Source of the DNA: Actinomadura graeca | GTDB lineage: Bacteria; Actinomycetota; Actinomycetes; Streptosporangiales; Streptosporangiaceae | Assembly (NCBI RefSeq): GCF_019175365.1 | Contig: NZ_CP059572.1 | Location: forward strand, 6,820,001-6,884,000 | DNA: 64,000 nt | Direction of reading: 5' to 3' | Shown: positions 26,662 to 33,780 of the stretch, piece after piece | How positions within the stretch are numbered: position 1 is the stretch's first letter | Layout of the letters: each line of letters starts with the position of its first letter | The notes under the pieces: model-generated | Databases searched by the model: none | What the model was told of the DNA's origin: nothing | Seen by the model: the letters and a program-made list of their open reading frames with translations, nothing else | Translations under genes and position numbers: made by a program

Positions 26662-27732
26662 CTAGTGGTCGAGGTCCATGCGCCCACTGACGAGCGGCAG
26701 GTCCAGATAGGTACGGATGCCGGGCTCCGCGGAGCACACCACCGGGATCGAGTTGAGCACGTGCGCCGCCGCGGCCGACAGCGGGTCGGTGATCCAGTCC
26801 TCGCCGGTCGTCAGCGCGAGGGACGGGCGGCCGCAGATCCGGATCGCGTACCCGGGCGTCCCCCAATCGGGCGTGCGCGAGGCGTCCGCCTTGTGGATCG
26901 CCTCGATCGTGATCACCGGGAGCCCGCCGGCGAGGGCGCTGCACGTCCACCGCGCCGCGGCGACGGTGCCGCGCGGGACCACGCCCGCCGCGATGGGCAG
27001 GTCGGCGCCGGCGAGCCGGTGGTCGACGTCCACGTCCACCTCGTCCACGTCGACGCGCAGCCCGGCCGCCATGAGGTGCAGGCTCTCGGAGTACAGCGCG
27101 CGCATGGCGCTGCGGGCGGGCCGCAGCCCGCGCAGGTAGGACTCCTCGTCCCGGCCGAACCCGATCATGTCGTGGACCAGCGGCCAGGACGGGTGCCGGG
27201 CCAGGTCGGTGCACTCCCGCGCGTAGACGTGGCTGATCTTGCGGGACAGCCGCGACAGCATCAGCGGCAGCACGTCCGCCATGAAACCCCGGTTGATCCC
27301 GCTGCCGTGCACGGACACGCCGCCGCGCTTGCACGCCTGCTCCAGCTCGTTCACCACGAACGGGTCGTGCGCCTGCGGGTAGACCAGCCCGTTCATCGAG
27401 ATGACGTTCTTGCCCGACGACAGCAGGGCGCAGACCGTGTCGAGGTCGCCGTACGGGTCCCCGGCGGGGCCGGGCGCGTAGACGACGCAGTCGGCGTCCA
27501 GGTCGAGGATGCAGGCCAGCTCCCGGGTGGCGGTCACCCCGGCGGGCCCGCGCCCGGCGAGCGTGCCCGCGTCCACGCCGTCCTTGGCGGCGGTGTGCAC
27601 CCAGACACCGGCCAGCTCCAGGCCGGGATGGTCCAGGACGCCCCGGATCACCCGGCGGCCGAACGCCCCGGTCGCCCACTGGACGACGCGGTACGGGCGG
27701 GGGTAGGACGAGATCGCGTCGGCAGGGCTCAT
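26662..27732 (-). CDS. DapB-like NAD(P)-binding dehydrogenase (diaminopentanoate dehydrogenase type)
   Basis: A 356-residue oxidoreductase with an N-terminal Rossmann fold beginning YRVVQWATGAFGRRVIRGVLDHPGLELAGV. The middle part has NVISMNGLVYP and GSGINRGFMADVLPL. This resembles the family that contains 2,4-diaminopentanoate dehydrogenase and dihydrodipicolinate reductase N-terminal domains, and many actinobacterial members are uncharacterised and often linked to steroid or lipid catabolism. The start at ATG 27732 is preceded by GGAGGT. There is no partner gene to fix the substrate. Confidence 0.7.
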   Translation of the reverse strand: MSPADAISSYPRPYRVVQWATGAFGRRVIRGVLDHPGLELAGVWVHTAAKDGVDAGTLAGRGPAGVTATRELACILDLDADCVVYAPGPAGDPYGDLDTVCALLSSGKNVISMNGLVYPQAHDPFVVNELEQACKRGGVSVHGSGINRGFMADVLPLMLSRLSRKISHVYARECTDLARHPSWPLVHDMIGFGRDEESYLRGLRPARSAMRALYSESLHLMAAGLRVDVDEVDVDVDHRLAGADLPIAAGVVPRGTVAAARWTCSALAGGLPVITIEAIHKADASRTPDWGTPGYAIRICGRPSLALTTGEDWITDPLSAAAAHVLNSIPVVCSAEPGIRTYLDLPLVSGRMDLDH

Positions 27733-28165
27733 CGAGACCGGACCTCCGTGCTCCATCGCAGCGGCGGGGGATGCCGCGATGGGTGTGGACACTACGCGGA
27801 TTGCCGGTGAAATGCGGCATTTGCCGCAACTTTCTCGGGAAGTTGCAGCGTGCGCCGGGTGAGCCCGTCCGGGCCCGCGACCGAGCGGGATTCGGCCGGC
27901 TGGTGGCACTGTGTCGGTCGATGGGTGAGGAGACAGGATGTTGGAACTGCGCCTGCGCGACAGGTCGTTCAAGAACATGACCGCGGGCGAGTTTCGACGC
28001 CGTCATCGCCGTCCACCTGGGGGGACCGTCCACAGAAGTCTGGGCGACCAGATGGGCCACCTCGTCCAGCAACTCACCACCTGACGCCCGGCCACGCCCC
28101 ACCGGCCATCGAGGCCCCCACCTGAAAATGTGAACGCCACCTCCGCCAGCCCGAACCCCGGCGGG
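27733..28165. other. Intergenic region with degraded sequence
   Basis: A 433-nt stretch between the DapB-like gene and the CbiX-like gene. No intact gene is supported. It contains the SDR relic described separately (27953-28025). The sequence just before the DapB-like gene (about 27775-27840) is GC-poorer and may hold its promoter. Confidence 0.45.
27953..28025 (+). pseudogene. Relic of a short-chain dehydrogenase (SDR) gene
   Basis: The sequence encodes LRDRSFKNMTAGEF in one frame and, after a one-base shift, FDAVIAVHLGG in the next. Together these read as the conserved SDR segment after the NAG motif, in the manner of 3-hydroxyacyl-CoA dehydrogenase-like SDRs. Neither the Rossmann start nor the catalytic YxxxK part is present nearby. 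This is a short frameshifted remnant, not a functional gene. Confidence 0.45.
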
Positions 28166-29011
28166 TCAATCCGCCAGTGCTGTTGCGAGGGCTTCCACGT
28201 AGCGGAGGGCTGCCAGGCGGGCCAGGGCGGGGTGGGCGCCGAGCGGGGCGGCGTGGGCGGCGCCGATGAGGGCCGCGGCGGGGGCGACGTAGCGCCATTC
28301 GGGTTCGGGGCCGATGAGGTGGGGGGCGATGGCGACCGCGGCGGCGCCGGCGGCGCGCAGCTGGTCGGCGGCGGCCTTGACGGCGGCCTCGTCGGCGAGG
28401 GGGGCGGTGAAGACGGGGGCGGCGAGGCGGGAGGCGAGGAGCACGCTGGTGACCTCGGCCTGCCGGACGGCGGCGGCGTCTCCGGGGGTGCCGACGACGA
28501 AGCCGGACGCGCCGGTGACCATCGTCATCATCCTGATGCGGTCGGCGCGGGCGAGGCCGGCGTCGGCGAGGCGGTCGTGGAGGGCCTCGGCGATGAGGGG
28601 GTGGGGGCCGAGGGGTTCGGCGGCGACCACGTGCACGGGGGCCGCGGCGACGGCGGCGCGGACGGCGTTCTCCAGGGCCGGGTCGGGGCCGGTGGACAGG
28701 GGGACGACGACCGCGGCGGGTTCGTCGGGCCGTTCCTGGCGGAGGCCGGCGAGGACGGCGGGCAGGCCGGCCTCGGCGCCTTCCACGTGCCCGACGTAGG
28801 CGGGCTGGCCGGTGTGCTCGATCTCGACGAGCCGGGCGAGTTCGACGGCGATCTCGGCGCCGGCCCGCCTCGCGGGGCCGGGGACGGCGAGGACCAGCGT
28901 GGGGGATCCGGGGGGCAGCAGGAAGGACTCGTCGCCGCGGTGGCGTCCGCCACGGGGGGTGCGGCGGCGTCGGGACGGGAGTGCCTCGGATGCCTGGCTT
29001 TCGGGACTCAC
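28166..29011 (-). CDS. CbiX/SirB-like chelatase-family protein
   Basis: A 281-residue protein with two repeated CbiX-type halves. The first half begins PTLVLAVPGPARRAGAEIAVELARL, with AAVVVPLSTG. The second contains VFTAPLADEAAVKAAADQLRAAGAAAVAIAPHLIG. Members insert cobalt or iron into sirohydrochlorin. Here the histidine normally found early in the first strand (HGS) is replaced by PGP, so chelatase activity is doubtful. The first 30 residues are Arg-rich and may not be translated. No other cobalamin or siroheme gene is adjacent. Confidence 0.6.
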   Translation of the reverse strand: MSPESQASEALPSRRRRTPRGGRHRGDESFLLPPGSPTLVLAVPGPARRAGAEIAVELARLVEIEHTGQPAYVGHVEGAEAGLPAVLAGLRQERPDEPAAVVVPLSTGPDPALENAVRAAVAAAPVHVVAAEPLGPHPLIAEALHDRLADAGLARADRIRMMTMVTGASGFVVGTPGDAAAVRQAEVTSVLLASRLAAPVFTAPLADEAAVKAAADQLRAAGAAAVAIAPHLIGPEPEWRYVAPAAALIGAAHAAPLGAHPALARLAALRYVEALATALAD

Positions 29012-29416
29012 GGCGGGAATCGTAACGCCCCCGGGGCCGGGAGCCGGCCTCCCGCCCTGGCCGGACCGGTCTCGGGGCGTTCCGGGCGCACCTTCGTTGC
29101 CGTCTCTGTCACTGCCTGTATAGATCGTCGATCTCCCTTCCGTGTCGGCGGCGGACGGTGGGGCGGAGCATCAGAGTGAAGCAGCAGAGTATGGCGCATT
29201 CTGCCCCGAAGAACAGGGGGAAATGAACTATCTTGTCCAGATTTGCCGATATCTCATTCCGGATGGACCCGTCCGGGCCGGGTGCGGTAAGCGGCTGTAC
29301 CCCCACGAACCAGTGAATAACGGCAATGGGCATGAAAGGTGTCGAAGGGGTTGCGGTGCCGACAAGGTGCGCCTTTATGATCGCAAGAACCTGCGCCCCG
29401 GAACGCCCGAGGTCCC
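29012..29416. other. Upstream region of the first conservon
   Basis: About 405 nt of lower GC content than its neighbours, especially 29140-29400. Open frames exist on both strands (for example 29109-29333 minus, whose tail FFGAECAILCCFTLMLRP is hydrophobic), but none has a ribosome-binding site or a family match that I recognise. It probably carries the promoter of the conservon operon. A laterally acquired or decayed short gene is possible. Confidence 0.4.
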
Positions 29417-32059
29417 ATGAAAACCGATCAGCCGTGGGGGGACCGCCCCCCAGATCCGCCGGTCAGGACCGCCGTCCGCCGTCCGCGGCAGTCGTCGATC
29501 CGCCTGAAGGTCGCGGCGTTGCTCCTCGTGCCGCTGCTCTCCCTCGTCGCGCTCTGGGGGTACGCCGCGAGCGTCACCGGGGGTGACGCGCTCGCCCAGC
29601 GCCGCTACCACACGCTCGACCGCCGGTTCGCGCCGGGCGGGCAGGGCGTGCTGGTCGAACTGGGCAAGGAGCGGCTCGCGTCGGCGGCCTACCTCGGCGG
29701 GCCCGGCACCGTGACCCTCGCCGAGCTCGCCGCCCAGCGTCCCCGGCTGGACGCGGCGGTGGAGTTCTTCCGCCGCGAGGCCACGTCCGACGCCGCACGC
29801 CGCGCCACCAGCGCGGAGATGGAACGGCGGGTCGCGGACGTGCTGGCCGCGCTGGACGGCCTCGGGCGGCTGCGCGGCTCCGTGGACGCCCGCTCCGTCG
29901 ACCGGCTCACCGCGATCAACGGCTACGGCGTCATGGTGGACGCCATGCACCGGCTGTACGACGCGCTCGTGGTCATCGACGACTCCGACCTCTACCAGTG
30001 GACGCTGTCGACGCGCGCCGCCGGGCGGGCGATGGAGCTGATGCAGCGGGAGAACGCGCTGGTCGCGGGCGCGCTCGCCGGCGGCGGCCGGATGACGCCG
30101 GCCGAGCACCGGCTGTTCGTCGAGATGGTCGGCGAGCAGCGCTGGCAGTGGAGCAGGCAGCGCTCGCTGCTCGACCCGCGCGTCTACGACACCGGCACAC
30201 GGCAGATCTTCGAGTCCGCCCGGTATCGCGCCTTCAGCGCGATGGAGGACCGGATCGCCGACCGGACCCGCGGCCCGCTCCCGGTCACGGCCGTCGAGTG
30301 GCAGTCGGCCGCGCAGCCGCTGGTGCTGTCGGTCAACGCGATGGTGCTCGGCAACTCCCGGCGCGCGGGCGAGCACGCCGACGACCTCGGACGCGCGGCC
30401 TACACCCGGCTCGGCGCCGTCGGCGGGCTCGGGCTGCTGGCGGTCCTGGTCTCGGTCCTGCTGTCGCTGCGGTTCAGCCGCGGGTTCGTCCGCGAGCTGG
30501 TGGGGCTGCGCGGCGCCGCCGAGGAGCTGGCCGGGCGCCGGCTCCCGGACGTCGTCGAACGGCTCCGCCGGGACGAGACGGTGGACGTCGCCGCCGAGGT
30601 CCCGCCGCTGGAACCCGGCCGCACCACCGAGATCGCGCGGCTCGCCGACGCGTTCTCGGCCGTGCAGCGGACCGCGGTGGACGCCGCCGTCGGGCAGGCC
30701 GAGCTGCGCGCGGGCATCAGCCGCATCTTCCTCAACATCGCCCGCCGCAACCAGTCGCTGCTGCACCGCCAGCTCACGATGCTGGACGGCCTGGAGAGCC
30801 GCGCCGAGGCCGACGACCTCGCCGACCTCTTCCGGATCGACCACCTCACCACCCGGATGCGGCGGCACGCCGAGAGCCTGATCATCCTGTCCGGGGCCAC
30901 GCCGGGACGCGGCTGGCGGCGGCCCGTCCGCGTCGGGGAGGTGCTGCGCGCGGCGGTGGCCGAGATCGAGGACTACACGCGCGTGAGCGTGCTGACCGAC
31001 ACCGAGGACGGGCTGGTCGGCGCGGCGGTGACCGACGTCGTCCACCTGCTCGCGGAGCTGCTGGAGAACGCGACGTCGTTCTCCCCGCCGGGCACCGAGG
31101 TCCGGATGATGGCCGACCGGGTCGGCACCGGGTTCGCGATCGAGATCGAGGACCGCGGTCTCGGCGTCCGCCCGGAGCGGCTCGCCGAGGCCAACCGGCG
31201 GCTCGCCGAGCCGCCCGAGTTCGACCTGGTCGACACCGACCAGCTCGGCCTGTTCGTCGTCGCGCGGCTCGCGGCCCGGCACGACGTGACGGTCACGCTC
31301 CAGCGTTCCCCGTACGGCGGGGTCACGGCGGTCGTGCTGCTGCCGAACGCGCTCGTGGTGCCCGCCGAGGTGATGGGCGACGAGGAGCTGGGCGACGAGG
31401 CGACGGCGGAGGAGGCGCAGGTCCCGGTGGCGGATGCGCCCACGGTGCACGCGACGCCGTTCCCGGAGACGACCGTGGTGCCGTTCCGCGACGGGACACC
31501 GGCCGGCCGGTTCGCGACGCGGCCCGTGGAAGGGGTGCCCGCGGTCCCGCAGCTGACGGGCCAGGCGACGCCGTGGCCGCTTCCCCCGGCGCCCCGTCCG
31601 GTGCCGTCGGTCCCGTCCGTGCCGCCGCCGCGCCCTCCCGTGAACCCCTGGTCGGACGACGCGGCGGAACCGGATCCGCCCGAGTCCGAGCCGTTCCAGG
31701 CCGAGCCGTTCCGGGCCGAGCCGTTCCAGGCCGGTCCGCCGGACGCCGGTCCGCTTGACCTGGAGCCGGCCACGCGGCCCGATGGCACCGAGCCGGGTGG
31801 CGGGATGCCGGAGAGCGGTACCGTCGGCGGCGACAAAGGGCATTCCGCCGGAACCTACGCGGGCCTGCCGCGCAGGGTGCGCCAGGAGAATCTGGCGCCG
31901 CAGCTCCGCAAGGCGCCGCCGCCACGGCCGGCGTCCGAAGACGGGGCGGTGCCGGGCGTGGCCCGTTCGCCGGAGGAGGCGCGCTCGCTGATGGCATCGA
32001 TACAGCAGGGATGGCGGCGCGGGCTCGCGTCCGACATCGGGGACGAGGAGACGCGATGA
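29417..32059 (+). CDS. cvnA: Conservon sensor-kinase-like protein CvnA (first conservon)
   Basis: An 880-residue membrane protein. It has one helix near the N-terminus (about 32-51), a roughly 280-residue extracytoplasmic region of the nitrate/nitrite-sensing type (including LGKERLASAAYLGG), and a second helix (about 333-352). The cytoplasmic GHKL ATPase follows, with ARRNQSLLHRQLTMLDGLE in place of a normal His box, the N-box ELLENATSFSPP at about 548, and EDRGLGV. The tail is a long Pro/Glu-rich linker with repeated AEPFRAEPFQ units, ending in a conserved RSPEEARSLMASIQQGWRRG helix. In Streptomyces, CvnA forms a membrane complex with CvnB, CvnC and CvnD resembling eukaryotic G-protein systems. 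It overlaps cvnB by 4 nt. Confidence 0.9.
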   Translation: MKTDQPWGDRPPDPPVRTAVRRPRQSSIRLKVAALLLVPLLSLVALWGYAASVTGGDALAQRRYHTLDRRFAPGGQGVLVELGKERLASAAYLGGPGTVTLAELAAQRPRLDAAVEFFRREATSDAARRATSAEMERRVADVLAALDGLGRLRGSVDARSVDRLTAINGYGVMVDAMHRLYDALVVIDDSDLYQWTLSTRAAGRAMELMQRENALVAGALAGGGRMTPAEHRLFVEMVGEQRWQWSRQRSLLDPRVYDTGTRQIFESARYRAFSAMEDRIADRTRGPLPVTAVEWQSAAQPLVLSVNAMVLGNSRRAGEHADDLGRAAYTRLGAVGGLGLLAVLVSVLLSLRFSRGFVRELVGLRGAAEELAGRRLPDVVERLRRDETVDVAAEVPPLEPGRTTEIARLADAFSAVQRTAVDAAVGQAELRAGISRIFLNIARRNQSLLHRQLTMLDGLESRAEADDLADLFRIDHLTTRMRRHAESLIILSGATPGRGWRRPVRVGEVLRAAVAEIEDYTRVSVLTDTEDGLVGAAVTDVVHLLAELLENATSFSPPGTEVRMMADRVGTGFAIEIEDRGLGVRPERLAEANRRLAEPPEFDLVDTDQLGLFVVARLAARHDVTVTLQRSPYGGVTAVVLLPNALVVPAEVMGDEELGDEATAEEAQVPVADAPTVHATPFPETTVVPFRDGTPAGRFATRPVEGVPAVPQLTGQATPWPLPPAPRPVPSVPSVPPPRPPVNPWSDDAAEPDPPESEPFQAEPFRAEPFQAGPPDAGPLDLEPATRPDGTEPGGGMPESGTVGGDKGHSAGTYAGLPRRVRQENLAPQLRKAPPPRPASEDGAVPGVARSPEEARSLMASIQQGWRRGLASDIGDEETR

Positions 32060-32514
32060 CCCACAACGCCGTGTCCGGTGAGCTCAACTGGCTGCTCAAC
32101 GACTTCGCGGGGAGGGTGCCGACCGTCCGGCAGGCGGTGATCCTGTCCCGCGACGGGCTGGCCATCGCCGCGTCGAGCGCGCTGGGCCGGGAGGACGCCG
32201 AGCACCTGTCCGCGCTGGCGTCGGGCGTGCAGAGCCTCGCGCGCGGCGCCGGGCGGCACTTCGCCGGCGGCGCCGTCCGGCAGACCATCATCGAGATGGA
32301 CGCGCTGCTGCTGTTCGTGACCGCCGCGGGCGACGGCACCTGCCTCGCGGTGCTCGCCGACGCGGAGGCCGACGCGGGCCTGGTCGCCTACGAGATGGCG
32401 GTGCTGGTCAAGCGCGTCGGCCAGCACATGCAGGCCAACCCCCGGTTCGGGACCGGCGACCGGACGGCGGCCGAGGGCGGCGGCCCCGGGGGAACCGCCC
32501 CGCGGGGATACTGA
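32056..32514 (+). CDS. cvnB: Roadblock/LC7 protein CvnB (first conservon)
   Basis: A 152-residue Roadblock/LC7-domain protein. The opening GELNWLLNDFAGRVPTVRQAVILSRDGLAIAAS, the VRQTIIEMDALLLFVTAAGDGTCLAVLA strand pair and the VAYEMAVLVKRVGQHM helix are standard for CvnB. The Roadblock fold, as in MglB, can act on a Ras-like GTPase, so this is the probable regulator of the CvnD GTPase encoded two genes downstream. The ATG lies within the cvnA stop codon (ATGA). Confidence 0.92.
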   Translation: MTHNAVSGELNWLLNDFAGRVPTVRQAVILSRDGLAIAASSALGREDAEHLSALASGVQSLARGAGRHFAGGAVRQTIIEMDALLLFVTAAGDGTCLAVLADAEADAGLVAYEMAVLVKRVGQHMQANPRFGTGDRTAAEGGGPGGTAPRGY

Positions 32515-32517
32515 CCG

Positions 32518-32892
32518 ATGGCCTCGGGAGAGCGGTGGCTGGACCGGGACGCCGGTCCGCTGGTGCGCCCGTATGCCCGGACGCGCGGCCGGACGAGGCC
32601 CGACGGCGAGGGCTTCGAGCTGATCGCGGTCGTCGCGGCCGTGCGCCCGCCGACCGACGACCGGCTCCGCTACAGCCCCGACCACCTGCGGATCATGCGC
32701 GGCTGCGCGCGGCCGGTGACGGTCGCCGACCTCGTCGCCGACGTCGGGCTGCCGCTCGGCGTGGTCCGGGTCCTGCTCGGCGACCTGCGGGACGAGGGGC
32801 TCGTCGCGGTCGTGGCCGCGGGGGGACCGGCGGGCGTGCGCCCGGCCGCCGGAGTGCTGAGGGAGGTGCTCAATGGGCTCCGCGCACTATGA
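32518..32892 (+). CDS. cvnC: DUF742 protein CvnC (first conservon)
   Basis: A 124-residue DUF742 protein: LVRPYARTRGRT near the start and a winged-helix-like C-terminal half (ARPVTVADLVADVGLPLGVVRVLLGDLRDEGLV). The conserved function within the Cvn complex is not known; a DNA-binding or adaptor role has been suggested from the fold. It begins 3 nt after cvnB and overlaps the cvnD start by 20 nt. Confidence 0.9.
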   Translation: MASGERWLDRDAGPLVRPYARTRGRTRPDGEGFELIAVVAAVRPPTDDRLRYSPDHLRIMRGCARPVTVADLVADVGLPLGVVRVLLGDLRDEGLVAVVAAGGPAGVRPAAGVLREVLNGLRAL

Positions 32893-33619
32893 CGGGACGG
32901 GCGGCTACGGCCCCGACTACGGCGGCTATGGCGGCGGCGGGAACAGCGCGGGCAACGGTGCTGGGAACAGCGGCGGATACGGCGGCGGCTTCGGGGGCGG
33001 ATACGGCGGCGGGTACCCGGCCCCAGAACTCGTCACCACGAAGATCCTCATCGCGGGAGGCTTCGGAGCGGGCAAGACGACCATGGTCGGCTCGGTCAGC
33101 GAGATCAGGCCGCTGCACACCGAGGAACCCCTCACCGACCGCGGCACGCACGTGGACGACACCTCCGGGGTGCACGCCAAGTCCACCACCACCGTCGCCA
33201 TGGACTTCGGCCGCATCACCCTGTCGGACCACCTGCTGCTCTACCTGTTCGGCACGCCCGGCCAGGAGCGCTTCTGGTTCATGTGGGACGAGCTGGCGTC
33301 CGGCGCGATCGGCGCCGTGGTCCTCGCCGACACGCGGCGGCTGACCGGCTGCTTCCCCGCCATCGACTACTTCGAGCGCCGCTCGCTGCCCTTCGTCATC
33401 GGGGTCAACTGCTTCGACGGCGCCGAGCGGCACCGTCCCGAGGACATCGCCATCGCGCTGGACCTCGACCGCGGCGTCCCGGTGGTGCTGTGCGACGTGC
33501 GCCGCCGCGAGTCGTCCAAGCAGGTCCTCGTCACCCTCATGGAACACGTCCTGAACTGGGCGGAGTCCGGGGAGGGCGCCGGGGCGGGGGCGGGCGGCGG
33601 CGCGGTGCCCGCCGGATGA
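32873..33619 (+). CDS. cvnD: Ras-like GTPase CvnD with Gly/Tyr-rich N-terminus (first conservon)
   Basis: A 248-residue MglA/Cvn-type small GTPase. The P-loop is GGFGAGKTT, the switch region includes TTTVAMDFGRITL, the G3 box is FGTPGQERFWFMW, and the G4-like element is GVNCFDG, with Cys in place of the usual NKxD lysine. Before the GTPase lie about 45 residues made almost only of Gly, Tyr, Asn and Ser (GGYGPDYGGYGGGG and repeats), absent from the second CvnD in this window. Such tails are usually disordered. The C-terminus is Gly/Ala-rich. Confidence 0.9.
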   Translation: MGSAHYDGTGGYGPDYGGYGGGGNSAGNGAGNSGGYGGGFGGGYGGGYPAPELVTTKILIAGGFGAGKTTMVGSVSEIRPLHTEEPLTDRGTHVDDTSGVHAKSTTTVAMDFGRITLSDHLLLYLFGTPGQERFWFMWDELASGAIGAVVLADTRRLTGCFPAIDYFERRSLPFVIGVNCFDGAERHRPEDIAIALDLDRGVPVVLCDVRRRESSKQVLVTLMEHVLNWAESGEGAGAGAGGGAVPAG

Positions 33620-33705
33620 CGTTCGGCCGCCCCGCCTGCCCGGAGCCCCGACGTAGTAGGCTCCGGCAGACCCCCGTACATCCCGCATCGGGGAGGTTTC
33701 GCAGC

Positions 33706-33780
33706 ATGTCAGAAGTCCCGGCGTTGTCCCTGCCCCCACTGCCGGAGGCCGTCCGAGTGAGCATGGTCCGCACGCCGTGA
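33706..33780 (+). CDS. 24-codon ORF coupled to the second cvnA
   Basis: A short frame beginning MSEVPALSLPPLPEAV and ending at a TGA that overlaps the ATG of the following cvnA (TGATG). A strong GGGGAGG site lies seven nt upstream of its ATG, while cvnA itself has no independent ribosome-binding site. This suggests that cvnA is translated by coupling to this leader ORF. Whether the peptide has its own function is unknown. Confidence 0.5.
   Translation: MSEVPALSLPPLPEAVRVSMVRTP

Noticed and set aside
29109..29333. Possible 74-codon membrane protein on the minus strand
   Set aside because: One hydrophobic stretch only, no ribosome-binding site, and an overlapping plus-strand frame is equally plausible. 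Left as an unexplained lower-GC region.
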